A stretch of 64,000 nucleotides of DNA from Gammaproteobacteria bacterium (GTDB taxonomy: Bacteria; Pseudomonadota; Gammaproteobacteria; Ga0077536), in the NCBI GenBank assembly GCA_024234975.1, contig JACKNH010000005.1, forward strand, positions 124,001-188,000, written 5' to 3'. The translations under genes were made by a program, and so were the position numbers. This document shows positions 44,477 to 54,077 of the stretch, piece by piece (positions within the stretch are counted from its first letter, which is position 1; every line of letters begins with the position of its first letter). Below the pieces are notes generated by a model. It searched no databases, was not told the origin of the DNA, and worked only from the letters and a program-made list of their open reading frames with translations.

Positions 44477-46282
44477 ATGAACCAATACCCGCTGTGGCGC
44501 TACGTGATGATCGGCTTGGTGCTGATCGTCGGTTTCATCTATGCACTGCCGAATATCTATGGTGATGACCCGGCTATCAGGTCTCGTGCAGCGATGCGGC
44601 GCGCCGGTCGACCAGACACTGGTGACACGGCTGGAGATTGGCGATGAAATCCGCCGGCGGAATACGGCAAACTGGAGATTGAAGCCGGTTTCGCTACTGT
44701 TCCGCTTCCCGAACATCTCCGGCACGCTCCGGCGCAGCTGTTGATCGAGCAGGCATTAGGGCGATGACTACACCGCGGCATTGAATCTGGCCGGCGTAAC
44801 GCCGCTGAGTTGGCCATCCATCGGCGCGTTGCCGATGTACATGGGTCTCGACCTGCGCGGTGGCGTGCACTTCCTGTAGTTCCACGGCGGCCGCCGAGCT
44901 GCTACCGCCGAACGTTTCGCTGAAGACATCCGCACGCGGCTGCGTGAAGCCTGTATCCGTTATCGCGCGGTGAATGTCGACCGTGATGCTTCGGTGACAA
45001 TCCGCTTCTCGATGCCGATACCCGCACCGCGGGCGCGCCGCGTTGCTCGATGCCGATCTGCTCGATCCGACGCTGACGAATTGAATCCGAACGAGCCGGA
45101 GCCGCTGCGCTTGCGCGTGGACCCGCAGTACATGGAAAACGATCTGCGACGCGGCGATTGATCAGAACTCGTCACCCTGCGCAAAATCAGCGTCAACGAG
45201 TTCGCCGGCGTCGCCGAACTGGTGATTCAGAAGCAGGGCGCGACCCGCATCGTCGTCCTGCTGCCCGGTGTCGAAGACACGGCGAAAGCCGCGGAAAACC
45301 TGGGCTGACCGCAACCTTGAATTCCGCATGGTCGATACGCAGAACAGCGTGCAGGACGCGCCATCGTGACGGCCGCGTTCCGGTGGGCTCGGTGTTGTAC
45401 TACGAGCGTGGCGGGAATCCGGTGTTGTTGAACTGCCGCGTGATGCTGACCGGCGAATCAATCAACGACGCCGCGCAGAGTAGAACAACCACCGGCGGGC
45501 TGATGGTGACGATCAGCCTGACGGTGAGGGTGCACGGCGCTTCCAAGGCCACGGCGGACGAGGTCGGACGCCCGATGGCAGTGGTATTCATCGAAGCAGC
45601 GCCAGGCAAGCCGGTCTCCGAAGTCATCAACATCGCGACCATCCGCGAACAACTGGGCGCACGTTTCCAGATCACCGGCCTGTCGTCGCCGGAAGAAGCC
45701 CGCACGCTGGCGCTGTTGCTGCGCGCGGGATCGCTGGCGGTGCTGATGGAAATCATCGAGGGAACGCACGGTCGGCCTGAGCATGGTCAGGAGAACATTG
45801 ACCGCGGCGTCCGCTCCATCCAACTCGGTTTCCTGCTGGTGGTGTGGCGATGGCCATCTACTACCGTGTTCGGCATCATCGCCGACATCGCGCTGGCAGT
45901 GAACGTGATTCTGCTGGTGGCGCTGCTGTCGATGCTGCAGGCAACTGACCTTGCCGGGTATCGCCGGCATCCTTGACTGTGGGTAAGGTGGTCGACGCCA
46001 ACGTGCTGATCAATGAACGCATACGAGGAGTTGCGCAACGGCACGCCGCAGGCAAGTATTTTCGCCGGTTACGACAAGGCGTTCGATACCATTTTCGACG
46101 CCAACATCACCACGCTGATTGCCGCGCTGGTGTTGTTCTCGTTTGGCACGGGCCCGGTCAAGGGCTTTGCCGTCACGCTGTCGCTGGGCATTCTGACTTC
46201 GATGTTCAGCGCCATCCTGGTGACCCGCGCCATCGTCAATCTCGTCTACGGGCGCCGTCGTCTGACGCGGCTCGCGGTATAA
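44477..46282 (+). pseudogene. secD: secD with many frameshifts and at least one nonsense codon
   Basis: The start MNQYPLWRYVMIGLVLIVGFIYALPNIYGDDPA is intact, then the frame shifts repeatedly. Recognisable SecD pieces in alternating frames: MGLDLRGGVHFL followed by TAG at 44878; VTLRKISVNEFAGVAELVIQKQG; ERGGNPVLLNCRVMLTGESI; RMAVVFIE-type PMAVVFIEA; ITGLSSPEEARTLALLLRAG; GQENIDRGVRSIQLGFLLV; then an uninterrupted EELRNGTPQASIFAGYDKAFDTIFDANITT to the TAA. At least eight frame changes in about 1.5 kb, with intact yajC, the last 270 bases and secF around it. SecD is the proton-driven secretion factor. It is either a true pseudogene or a poorly resolved assembly interval. Confidence 0.85.
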
Positions 46283-46300
46283 CGGCGGAGTCTCAAGGCC

Positions 46301-47218
46301 ATGCTCGAATTCTTTCCCTCGACCAATATCCGGTTCCTCGGCCGCCACAAGGTGTGGATGATGCTGTCGGCGCTGCTGGTGGTTGGCTCCATCGTTTCGC
46401 TGTCAGTCCGGTTCCTGAATCTCGGTATCGATTTCACCGGCGGCACGCTGGTCGAACTCGGTTTCAATGCGCCGGTGGAAGCCGATACCGTGCGCGGCTA
46501 TCTGGCCGGATCGCAGGTGTCATCGGCCATCGTGCAGAACTTCGGCTCACCGACGGATATCCTCGTGCGCGTGCCGCACCTGCAAGATGTCAGCGCCAAC
46601 CAGGTCGGTGACATCGTGCGTGATCTGATTCCGGATTCAGAAGTCCGCCGGGTTGAAACCGTCGGTCCGCAGGTCGGGCGCGAACTGGCTGAAAGTGGCG
46701 TCCTGGCGTTGCTGTATGCGCTGGGCGGCATCCTGTTGTACGTCATCATCCGCTTCCACTGGAAGTTTTCGGTCGGCGCCATCGCCGCCACCGTGCACGA
46801 CGTGTTGCTCACGATGGGATTCTTCTCGGTGACAGGCATGGAATTTGACCTGCCGGCGCTTGCCGGCGTGCTGGCCATTGTGGGTTATTCGGTCAACGAC
46901 ACCATCGTTGTATTCGACCGTATCCGCGAAAAGCTGCGCAAGGTGCGCAAGGGCGACACGGTTGAAGTCGTCAATATGTCGATCAATGAAACCTTGTCAC
47001 GAACCGTGATGACCTCATTGATGACATTGATCACCGTCGTCGCGCTGTTGTTCCTGGGTGGTGAAACGATTCACGGCTTTGCGGTGGCGATGGTGGTCGG
47101 CATTATCATCGGTACGTACTCCTCGATTTTCGTCGCCAGCGCCACGACGCTGGGCCTTGGCCTGGACCGCGGCGATCTCGCGGTCGTGGCCAAGGAAGGC
47201 GCCGACGCGCTGCCGTAA
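46301..47218 (+). CDS. secF: Protein translocase subunit SecF
   Basis: 305 residues with six transmembrane helices. SecF motifs visible: GIDFTGGTLVELGF near residue 50, the first-periplasmic-domain region, and LAIVGYSVNDTIVVFDRIRE in the helix-4/5 area, and INETLSRTVMTSLMTLITVVALLF near the end. Together with SecD it uses the proton gradient to complete secretion. It starts 18 bases after the secD stop and is intact, unlike secD. Confidence 0.95.
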   Translation: MLEFFPSTNIRFLGRHKVWMMLSALLVVGSIVSLSVRFLNLGIDFTGGTLVELGFNAPVEADTVRGYLAGSQVSSAIVQNFGSPTDILVRVPHLQDVSANQVGDIVRDLIPDSEVRRVETVGPQVGRELAESGVLALLYALGGILLYVIIRFHWKFSVGAIAATVHDVLLTMGFFSVTGMEFDLPALAGVLAIVGYSVNDTIVVFDRIREKLRKVRKGDTVEVVNMSINETLSRTVMTSLMTLITVVALLFLGGETIHGFAVAMVVGIIIGTYSSIFVASATTLGLGLDRGDLAVVAKEGADALP

Positions 47219-47278
47219 CCGGCGCCGTCGTCGCGTCCTGCAGCACACGGAGCCCGTCGGGCCATCCGCGGTAGTCCC

Positions 47279-48337
47279 ATGCTTCGCATCGTCGCCGACA
47301 ACCTGATCACCGAGGTCGAACCAATATTCGCGCCACTGGGCGAGGTGACAACAGCGCCCGGCCGCACGATCGATCGCGCCCTGTTGCAGCAGGCGGACGT
47401 GCTGCTGGTCCGTTCCGTGACGCGCGTCGACGCGGACCTCCTGCGCGATACCCCCGTGCGCTTCGTCGGTTCCGCCACTGCCGGGCTGGATCATGTCGAT
47501 CTGGACTGGCTTGCTGCCAATGGCATCCGCTTCGCCAGCGCCCCGGGTTCCAATGCCAGGGCGGTCGCCGAATACGTGCTGGCGGCCACATTTGCGATTC
47601 GCGGTGGCCGAGGCATCGACAACGCGTTCAGCGTCGGTGTCATCGGTTTCGGTCATGTCGGCCAAGAAGTCGTGCGGTTGTTCGAGTCGCTCGGAGCGCG
47701 TTGCCTCATCAGCGATCCACCGCGAGCGGTGGTGTTGAACGACCGTGAATACCTGCCGTTAGCGGACGTGCTGGGCTGTGATCTGGTCACTGTTCATACG
47801 CCTTTAACCCGGACTGGTCCTCATGCGACAGCAGGATTGCTCGGGGTGAGCGAAATCCAGCGGCTGACGCCCGGCGCAATCCTGGTCAACGCGGCGCGCG
47901 GCGGTGTCGTCGACGAAGCCGTACTGTTGGCACGTCTCGCTGGCGACGTGCCACTGTCAGCGGTGATTGATTGCTGGCAGGGTGAGCCCTCCATCAATGC
48001 CGACCTGCTGGCCGCGGCGACCATTGCCTCGCCCCATATTGCCGGCCACAGCCGCGAAGCCAAATTGCGCGGGACGATGATGATATTCACGCAGCTCGCG
48101 GCGTATGCCGCTGGCAGCCCGCCGCCGTCGGTGAACGCAGTAGAGGATGTCTGGCCATGGCCGGACAACGTGACGGTCGCCGAGGTTCCGGACCGGGTGG
48201 CCCGTCATTACGACATCGCGGCGGATTCGGCGCGCTTCATACAGTTGCCTGCGGATGTGACCATGGCAGCGTGGTTCGATCGCTGGCGCGGCGCGCATCG
48301 GCGCCATGAGTACACCATCAGCCGCGGGCGGGCGTAG
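47279..48337 (+). CDS. pdxB: Erythronate-4-phosphate dehydrogenase
   Basis: 352 residues of the D-2-hydroxyacid dehydrogenase superfamily. PdxB oxidises 4-phosphoerythronate in pyridoxal phosphate synthesis. N-terminal ADNLITEVEPIF, VGSATAGLDHVDLDWL, the Rossmann motif VGVIGFGHVGQEVVRLF, then LVTVHTPLTRTGPHAT and LVNAARGGVVDEAVL with the catalytic Arg/Glu/His set (IAGHS). The C-terminal PdxB-type dimerisation region is present. Start ATG at 47279, 60 bases after secF; probably an independent transcription unit or a readthrough from it. Confidence 0.93.
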   Translation: MLRIVADNLITEVEPIFAPLGEVTTAPGRTIDRALLQQADVLLVRSVTRVDADLLRDTPVRFVGSATAGLDHVDLDWLAANGIRFASAPGSNARAVAEYVLAATFAIRGGRGIDNAFSVGVIGFGHVGQEVVRLFESLGARCLISDPPRAVVLNDREYLPLADVLGCDLVTVHTPLTRTGPHATAGLLGVSEIQRLTPGAILVNAARGGVVDEAVLLARLAGDVPLSAVIDCWQGEPSINADLLAAATIASPHIAGHSREAKLRGTMMIFTQLAAYAAGSPPPSVNAVEDVWPWPDNVTVAEVPDRVARHYDIAADSARFIQLPADVTMAAWFDRWRGAHRRHEYTISRGRA

Positions 48338-48555
48338 GCCGCCGTGGCGCGCGGTGAACTGCGGCGACAGCCTGGTTGCGTGTAAAATTGCGCCCCACTG
48401 GCGGTGGCTACGCACCAGGAGCGTTTGCGGCGCTTCGAGGGTAATTCAATCGCGGAATCGATGCTTATTGCCGGCTCCGCCGATTCGTTGTTCGGGATTT
48501 GTGAAGGTAACTGCCCCGGTTAATCGGGACAATCAATTGAAAGAGGTAATCTTCG

Positions 48556-48960
48556 ATGAAAATGCTGCATACCATGCTTCGGGTGCGCAATCTCGACGCA
48601 GCACTGAAGTTCTATTGTGATGTGCTGGGAATGCAACTGCTGCGCAAAAGTGATTTCCCGGGTGGCCGATTCACGCTGGCGTTTGTCGGTTACGGCACTG
48701 AGAAAGATACCGCCGTGCTCGAGTTGACCCATAACTGGGATGTCGACGATTACGAACTGGGCACCGCCTATGGACACATTGCCATCGGCGTCGATGATGT
48801 CTACGCGACCTGCGAACAGATCAAGGCCAAGGGCGGCAAAATCGTCCGCGAAGCCGGGCCGATGAAGGGCACGACCATTGTGATGGCGTTTGTCGAGGAC
48901 CCCGATGGCTACAAGGTTGAACTGCTGCCGGCCTCGATCGTTGATCGGCCACACGACTGA
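48556..48960 (+). CDS. gloA: Lactoylglutathione lyase (glyoxalase I)
   Basis: 134 residues. It converts the methylglyoxal-glutathione hemithioacetal to S-lactoylglutathione. The family pattern is LHTMLRVRNLDAALKFYCDVLGMQLLRKSDFP, ELTHNWDVDDYELGTAYGHIAIGVDD and FVEDPDGYKVELLP, with metal ligands His5, Glu in ELTHN, His in GHIAI and Glu in VELLP. Length matches proteobacterial GloA. The 218 bases upstream are noncoding and should contain its promoter. Confidence 0.95.
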   Translation: MKMLHTMLRVRNLDAALKFYCDVLGMQLLRKSDFPGGRFTLAFVGYGTEKDTAVLELTHNWDVDDYELGTAYGHIAIGVDDVYATCEQIKAKGGKIVREAGPMKGTTIVMAFVEDPDGYKVELLPASIVDRPHD

Positions 48961-48978
48961 GTAACGAGGTAGAGAATC

Positions 48979-49233
48979 ATGAACCCACAACAGATCATCG
49001 AAATGATCAAAGCCGGCATCCCGGATGCCGAAGTGGTCGTTGAAGGTGATGACGGCGTGCATTTCGGCGCGCAGGTCATCAGCGATGCATTCGCGGGCCT
49101 TTCCAAAGTCAAGCAACACCAGCTTGTTTATGCCGCATTGGGCGACAGTTTCAAATCGGCCCTGCATGCGCTGGCACTGCAAACCTACACGCGCGAGCAG
49201 TGGGCGCAGGTCGTCGGCAACCGTCTCGGATAG
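48979..49233 (+). CDS. ibaG: BolA-family protein IbaG
   Basis: 84-residue BolA-like protein. IbaG is an acid-responsive partner of monothiol glutaredoxins handling Fe-S clusters. Class II KH-like fold with DGVHFGAQVISDAFAGLSKVKQHQLVYAAL; the conserved His in KQHQ is the cluster-ligand position. It is encoded directly before murA, the usual gammaproteobacterial arrangement. Stop TAG 22 bases upstream of murA. A longer in-frame upstream extension is not needed. Confidence 0.93.
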   Translation: MNPQQIIEMIKAGIPDAEVVVEGDDGVHFGAQVISDAFAGLSKVKQHQLVYAALGDSFKSALHALALQTYTREQWAQVVGNRLG

Positions 49234-49255
49234 TGTTGAAGGTTCCGTAACACAC

Positions 49256-50515
49256 ATGGACAAGCTCCTGATCGTCGGTGGCCAGCCGCTCAATGGCGAG
49301 GTGCGTATTTCCGGCTCCAAGAACGCCGTGCTGCCGGTGCTGGCCAGTACGCTGCTGGCTGATTCCCCGGTCACGATCGGCAATGTGCCGCATCTGCGTG
49401 ACGTCACCACAACGATGGAGTTGCTCGGCCAGATGGGCATGGAGTTGTTGATCGATGAGAAGATCAACATCCAGGTTGACGCCAGCAAGATCAAGGAATT
49501 CACCGCACCGTATGAGCTGGTGAAAACCATGCGCGCGTCGATCCTGGTGCTGGGGCCGCTGGTGGCGCGCTATGGCCGCGCGGTGGTGTCGTTGCCGGGT
49601 GGCTGCGCGATCGGCTCACGCCCGGTCAACCTGCATCTGCAGGGTTTGACGGCAATGGGCGCGGATATCCGCGTGGAGAACGGCAACGTCATCGCCAACG
49701 CCAAGCGCCTGAAAGGCGCCGATATCACGTTGGACCTTGTGACGGTGACAGGCACCGAAAATCTGTTGATGGCCGCCACCCTGGCCGATGGCGTCACCGT
49801 ATTGCGCAACGCCGCGCGTGAACCGGAAGTGGTCGATCTGGCGGAGTGCCTGATTCAGATGGGCGCCAACATTGAAGGCGCCGGGACCGATACGATTCGT
49901 GTGGAAGGTGTCGAGTCATTGCACGGCACCGAGTTTCAGGTGCAGCCGGACCGCATCGAATCCGGCACGTTCCTGGTTGCCGCCGCCATCACCGGCGGCA
50001 AGGTTAAACTGAAGAAAACCCGGCCTTCGCTTTACGGCTCGGTGCTGGCCAAGTTGATCGAGGCCGGGGCGGAAATCGAGGCGGGCGAAGACTGGGTCAC
50101 GCTGGACATGGGCGGGCGTCGACCCACCGCGGTCAATATCCATACCGCCCCATACCCGGCATTTCCGACCGATATGCAGGCGCAATTCACCGCATTGAAC
50201 TGTATCGCCAGAGGCTCGGCGACCATCACCGAGACCGTGTTCGAAAATCGCTTCATGCACGTGCAGGAGCTGCAGCGCATGGGCGCCAACCTGCGGGTGG
50301 AAGGGAACACGGTCATCAGCACCGGGGTTGAGCGGCTGAGCGGCGCACCGCTGATGGCCACCGACTTGCGGGCCTCGGCCAGCCTGGTGCTGGCGGCGCT
50401 GGTAGCCGAGGGCGAAACCCGGGTCGACCGCATCTATCATATCGACCGCGGTTACGAGACCATCGAAGAGAAACTGTCGCAGCTGGGCGCGCAGATCAGG
50501 CGCGTAGTGGGCTGA
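49256..50515 (+). CDS. murA: UDP-N-acetylglucosamine 1-carboxyvinyltransferase
   Basis: 419 residues. First committed step of peptidoglycan precursor synthesis. Conserved blocks: MDKLLIVGGQPLNGEVRISGSKNAVLP, the phosphoenolpyruvate loop with catalytic Cys117 in PGGCAIGSRPV, TGTENLLMAATLADG, ESGTFLVAAAIT and FPTDMQAQFTAL. Cys rather than Asp at position 117 predicts fosfomycin sensitivity at the target level. Start ATG at 49256 gives standard family length. Confidence 0.96.
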   Translation: MDKLLIVGGQPLNGEVRISGSKNAVLPVLASTLLADSPVTIGNVPHLRDVTTTMELLGQMGMELLIDEKINIQVDASKIKEFTAPYELVKTMRASILVLGPLVARYGRAVVSLPGGCAIGSRPVNLHLQGLTAMGADIRVENGNVIANAKRLKGADITLDLVTVTGTENLLMAATLADGVTVLRNAAREPEVVDLAECLIQMGANIEGAGTDTIRVEGVESLHGTEFQVQPDRIESGTFLVAAAITGGKVKLKKTRPSLYGSVLAKLIEAGAEIEAGEDWVTLDMGGRRPTAVNIHTAPYPAFPTDMQAQFTALNCIARGSATITETVFENRFMHVQELQRMGANLRVEGNTVISTGVERLSGAPLMATDLRASASLVLAALVAEGETRVDRIYHIDRGYETIEEKLSQLGAQIRRVVG

Positions 50516-50541
50516 CGTCGAGTCGCATTGGGGAACTGAAC

Positions 50542-51195
50542 ATGTCCGAACGCAAGTTGCTGATCGCGATGGCCAAGGGCCGCATCATGGAGGACGCGCT
50601 GCCGCTGCTGGCCCAGGCCGGCATAACACCGGCAGAGGACCTCAAGAAGTCGCGCAAGCTCATCGTCGATACCAGCGATCCGGGCGTCGGGTTGGTCATC
50701 ATCCGGGCGTCGGATGTTCCGACCTATGTCGGCTACGGTGCGGCGGACCTCGGCATCACCGGCAAGGATGTTCTGATGGAATACGCCGGAAATGACCTCT
50801 ACGAACCGCTGGATCTGGGCATCGCGCGCTGCCGTCTGGCGGTGGCAGGCCCGGTCGGCGCAGCGCCGGCCACTGATCGGCTGCGGGTGGCGACCAAATA
50901 CCCGAATATCACCCGCCGCTATTTTGCCGCCCGGGGCATCCAGGCTGAAGTCATCAAGCTGTACGGTTCCATGGAACTGGCGCCGCTGGTCGGACTGGCG
51001 GACAAAATCGTCGATCTGGTCGACACCGGCAACACCCTCAAGGCCAACGGCCTGGTGGCCGAGGAGACAATCTGCGACATCAGCTCGCGGCTCATCGTCA
51101 ACAAGGCGGCGATGAAGATCCGCCATGCCCGGATTCAACACCTCATCGAGGTTTTACGCACGGCGGTTGCCGGCGCGGGTTCCAGCGCCGCCTGA
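50542..51195 (+). CDS. hisG: ATP phosphoribosyltransferase, short form
   Basis: 217 residues, the short form that needs the HisZ regulatory partner. Catalyses the first step of histidine synthesis. Segments: IAMAKGRIMEDALPLLAQ, PTYVGYGAADLGITGKDVL, DLGIARCRLAVAGPVG and the phosphoribosyl pyrophosphate loop VDLVDTGNTLKANGL. It lies 26 bases after murA. No hisD follows; instead petABC starts after 190 bases. hisZ is expected elsewhere. Confidence 0.95.
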   Translation: MSERKLLIAMAKGRIMEDALPLLAQAGITPAEDLKKSRKLIVDTSDPGVGLVIIRASDVPTYVGYGAADLGITGKDVLMEYAGNDLYEPLDLGIARCRLAVAGPVGAAPATDRLRVATKYPNITRRYFAARGIQAEVIKLYGSMELAPLVGLADKIVDLVDTGNTLKANGLVAEETICDISSRLIVNKAAMKIRHARIQHLIEVLRTAVAGAGSSAA

Positions 51196-51243
51196 GCGGT
51201 CGTCTGGCGGCGGACCGGATATCGCCGGATACGCCGCAACCCG

Positions 51244-51272
51244 TTATTGCGCGCCGCGAAATGGTATATAAT
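51244..51272 (+). promoter_or_regulatory. Sigma70-type promoter for petABC
   Basis: TTATTG at 51244-51249, a 17-bp spacer and a consensus TATAAT at 51267-51272. Transcription would start near 51279, leaving a leader of about 110 bases to petA. Confidence 0.65.
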
Positions 51273-51391
51273 CCATCGCTTTATTAAGCGCCCCCCAAGT
51301 AACTCACTACTGCCGCCGATGTTCTGGTGGTCCGGGTCGGGCAGCCGCAGAAATTCCGAAAACAGGACTCTAAACAGGGGGTCGCGTGTCA

Positions 51392-52009
51392 ATGAGTGAA
51401 CATGGGGTCGATGCCGACTTTGAAGTCGACGAATCACGGCGTCGCTTCCTGACGGGAAGTATGGTCGTGGTCGGCGGTGTCGGTGTAGCAATGGGTGCCG
51501 TGCCGTTCATGTCGTCGTTCCAGCCAAGCGCGCGTGCTCGCGCGGTGGGCGCGCCGGTCGAGGTGGATATCAGCAAGGTCGAACCGGGCCAGCGGATTAT
51601 CGAAACCTGGCGTGGCAAGCCGGTCTGGGTTGTGCGCCGTACGCCGGAAATGTTGGCGGCGCTGAATGAGACCGCTGACCTGACCGACCCGGATTCCGAA
51701 GCCTCCAAGCAGCCGGAATACGCAGCCAACCAGGTTCGTTCAATCAAACCCGAATACCTCGTGCTTGTCGGCGTCTGTACCCACCTGGGTTGCTCGCCGA
51801 CGTTTGTGCCGAAGACAGCGGGCGCCGAAGCAGGTCTGGGCAATGAGTGGCGCGGTGGCTTCTTCTGCCCCTGCCACGGCTCACGTTTTGATCTGGCCGG
51901 CCGCGTTGCGAAGGGCTCGCCAGCGCCGCTGAACCTCGAAGTCCCGCCGTATAAATATTTGAGCGATACCATGATCCTGATCGGTGAAGACCAGGGGGCC
52001 GCAGCATGA
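51392..52009 (+). CDS. petA: Ubiquinol-cytochrome c reductase iron-sulfur (Rieske) subunit
   Basis: 205 residues. Twin-arginine-type N-terminal anchor (DESRRRFLTGSMVVVGGVGVAM), then the periplasmic Rieske domain with CTHLGC and CPCHGS, which bind the 2Fe-2S cluster. A GTG at 51386 is also possible. Operon order petA-petB-petC is standard for the bc1 complex. It overlaps petB by four bases. Confidence 0.95.
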   Translation: MSEHGVDADFEVDESRRRFLTGSMVVVGGVGVAMGAVPFMSSFQPSARARAVGAPVEVDISKVEPGQRIIETWRGKPVWVVRRTPEMLAALNETADLTDPDSEASKQPEYAANQVRSIKPEYLVLVGVCTHLGCSPTFVPKTAGAEAGLGNEWRGGFFCPCHGSRFDLAGRVAKGSPAPLNLEVPPYKYLSDTMILIGEDQGAAA

Positions 52010-53250
52010 ATGCCGTGGTCAAAGGCCTTACTGATCTGCGTGACTGGATCGATGAGCGGTTTCCGCTGTCGGAGTTCTACCACAGTCAGTTGACGGGTTA
52101 TTACGCCCCGAAGAATTTCAATTTCTGGTACTTCTTCGGTGTCCTGTCGCTGCTGGTGTTCGTCATCCAGATCCTGACCGGCATCTGGTTGGTCATGAAC
52201 TACAAGCCGGACGCCGCCATGGCATTCGGTTCCGTCGAATACATCATGCGCGACGTGGAGTGGGGCTGGTTGATCCGCTACATGCATTCCACCGGCGCAT
52301 CCGCGTTCTTCATCGTCGTCTATCTGCACATGTTCCGTGGCATGTTGTACGGCTCGTACAAGAAGCCGCGCGAACTGCTGTGGTTGCTGGGCGTGGTGGT
52401 CTACCTGGCGCTGATGGGCGAAGCATTCATGGGCTACCTGCTGCCGTGGGGGCAGATGTCGTTCTGGGGCGCGCAGGTGATCACGTCGCTGTTCGGCGCT
52501 GTTCCGGTCATTGGTCCGGACCTCGCGGAATGGATTCGTGGCGATTACGTGATTTCCGATATCACCCTCAACCGCTTCTTCTCATTCCACGTCATCGCCT
52601 TGCCACTGTTGCTGTGTGGCCTGGTTGGCCTGCATCTGGTCGCGCTGCGCCAGACCGGTTCCAACAACCCGGATGGCATCGAGATCAAGAAGAACAAAGG
52701 TCCGGACGGCAAACCGCTGGATGGTATTCCGTTCCACCCTTACTACACCGTCAAGGATCTGGTGGGCGTCGGGGTGTTCCTGATTCTGTTCTTCGCGGTG
52801 GTGTTCTTCGGCCCTGAAATGGGCGGTTACTTCCTCGAACACAACAATTTCATCCCGGCAAATCCGTTGGTCACGCCGGAACACATTGCGCCGGTCTGGT
52901 ACTTCACGCCGTACTACTCGATCCTGCGTGCAGTGCCGCCGATGTTCGGCAGCCAGTTCCCGGGTGTCATCGCCATGGGCCTTGCGGTGGTGTTGTTCTT
53001 CTTCCTGCCGTGGCTGGATCGGTCGGTGGTCAAATCCATCCGCTACCGCGGTGTCTGGTACAAGTCAGCACTGGCCGTGTTCGTTGTCAGCTTCCTGATT
53101 CTCGGTTTCCTGGGCACGCAGCCGGTGACCGACCTCTATACCTTGCTGGCACGGATATTCTCGGTGACGTATTTCTTGTTCTTCCTGGCGATGCCCTGGT
53201 ACACGAGCATCGACAAAACCAAACCGGTTCCGGAAAGGGTGACGCACTAA
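52006..53250 (+). CDS. petB: Cytochrome b subunit of the bc1 complex
   Basis: 414 residues, eight or so transmembrane helices. Haem ligands are in YMHSTGASAFFIVVYLHMFRG and FFSFHVIALPLLLCGLVGLHL; the Qo-site PEWY appears as APVWYFTPYYSILRA, with PVWY replacing PEWY. The MGYLLPWGQMSFWGAQVITSLFGAVPVIG block is highly conserved. Spans as one protein (not split b6/IV). Coupled with petA (overlap) and petC. Confidence 0.95.
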   Translation: MNAVVKGLTDLRDWIDERFPLSEFYHSQLTGYYAPKNFNFWYFFGVLSLLVFVIQILTGIWLVMNYKPDAAMAFGSVEYIMRDVEWGWLIRYMHSTGASAFFIVVYLHMFRGMLYGSYKKPRELLWLLGVVVYLALMGEAFMGYLLPWGQMSFWGAQVITSLFGAVPVIGPDLAEWIRGDYVISDITLNRFFSFHVIALPLLLCGLVGLHLVALRQTGSNNPDGIEIKKNKGPDGKPLDGIPFHPYYTVKDLVGVGVFLILFFAVVFFGPEMGGYFLEHNNFIPANPLVTPEHIAPVWYFTPYYSILRAVPPMFGSQFPGVIAMGLAVVLFFFLPWLDRSVVKSIRYRGVWYKSALAVFVVSFLILGFLGTQPVTDLYTLLARIFSVTYFLFFLAMPWYTSIDKTKPVPERVTH

Positions 53251-53987
53251 TGAAACGCCTGATCGCAATCGTTGTTTGCTGCTGGGCAGGTGTTGCACTG
53301 GCGTCCAGTGGCGGTTCGGCGCTGCATCCCGCAGGCAATTCGCTGAGTGACACCGCGTCGTTACAGCGTGGTGCGCGTACCTTCGTCAACTACTGCCTTA
53401 GCTGTCACTCCGCGCAGTACATGCGTTACAACCGGATGGCGGAAGATCTTGGCCTGACCGAGGACATGGTGGTGGACAACATGTTGTTCACCGACAAGAA
53501 AGTGGGCGACACGATGACCGTCGCCATGCGCGGCAGTGATGCGAGCCAGTGGTTTGGCAATGCGCCGCCGGATCTGTCGGTCGTTGCCCGTGCCCGCGGT
53601 ACCGACTGGCTGTACAGCTTTCTGACCGGCTTTTACGCCGATCCGAAGAAGCCCACGGGGGTCAACAACATCATCTTCGCCGACACCGCGATGCCACATG
53701 TTCTGTGGGAACTGCAGGGCGTACAGAAGATGGTGACCCGGTTTGAAGAAACCGAAGAAGGTGAGGAGCACGAGGTATTCGACCACTTCGAACTTGCTAC
53801 GCCCGGCATCCAATCCGAACTGGAGTATCAGCGCACGGTGCGTGACCTGGTGAACTTCCTGGAGTACATGGGAGAGCCAGCCAAGCTGAAGCGTTACCAT
53901 ATCGGCATGTGGGTTCTGGTCTACCTGGTGATCTTCACCCTGGCCGCCTACCTGCTGAAGAAGGAATTCTGGCGCGACGTGCATTAA
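53250..53987 (+). CDS. petC: Cytochrome c1 subunit of the bc1 complex
   Basis: 245 residues. Signal peptide (MKRLIAIVVCCWAGVALASS), single haem site CLSCH in VNYCLSCHSAQYMRYNRMA, axial Met region later (DTAMPHVLWELQG), and a C-terminal transmembrane anchor (GMWVLVYLVIFTLAAYLLKKEFWRDVH). Its ATG overlaps the petB stop (TAATG). Length is standard. Confidence 0.95.
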   Translation: MKRLIAIVVCCWAGVALASSGGSALHPAGNSLSDTASLQRGARTFVNYCLSCHSAQYMRYNRMAEDLGLTEDMVVDNMLFTDKKVGDTMTVAMRGSDASQWFGNAPPDLSVVARARGTDWLYSFLTGFYADPKKPTGVNNIIFADTAMPHVLWELQGVQKMVTRFEETEEGEEHEVFDHFELATPGIQSELEYQRTVRDLVNFLEYMGEPAKLKRYHIGMWVLVYLVIFTLAAYLLKKEFWRDVH

Positions 53988-54077
53988 TATGCGCGTCCGT
54001 CGGTCCGGCAGCATGTGCATCAAGGCTCCGCGCAGAGAAGCTATGCATCAGGTCCATCAGCGTTCTGACAGCTGGTC

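Noticed and set aside
48520..49530. 336-codon open frame on the minus strand over gloA, ibaG and murA
   Set aside because: It covers three well-supported genes on the other strand, so it is a high-GC shadow.
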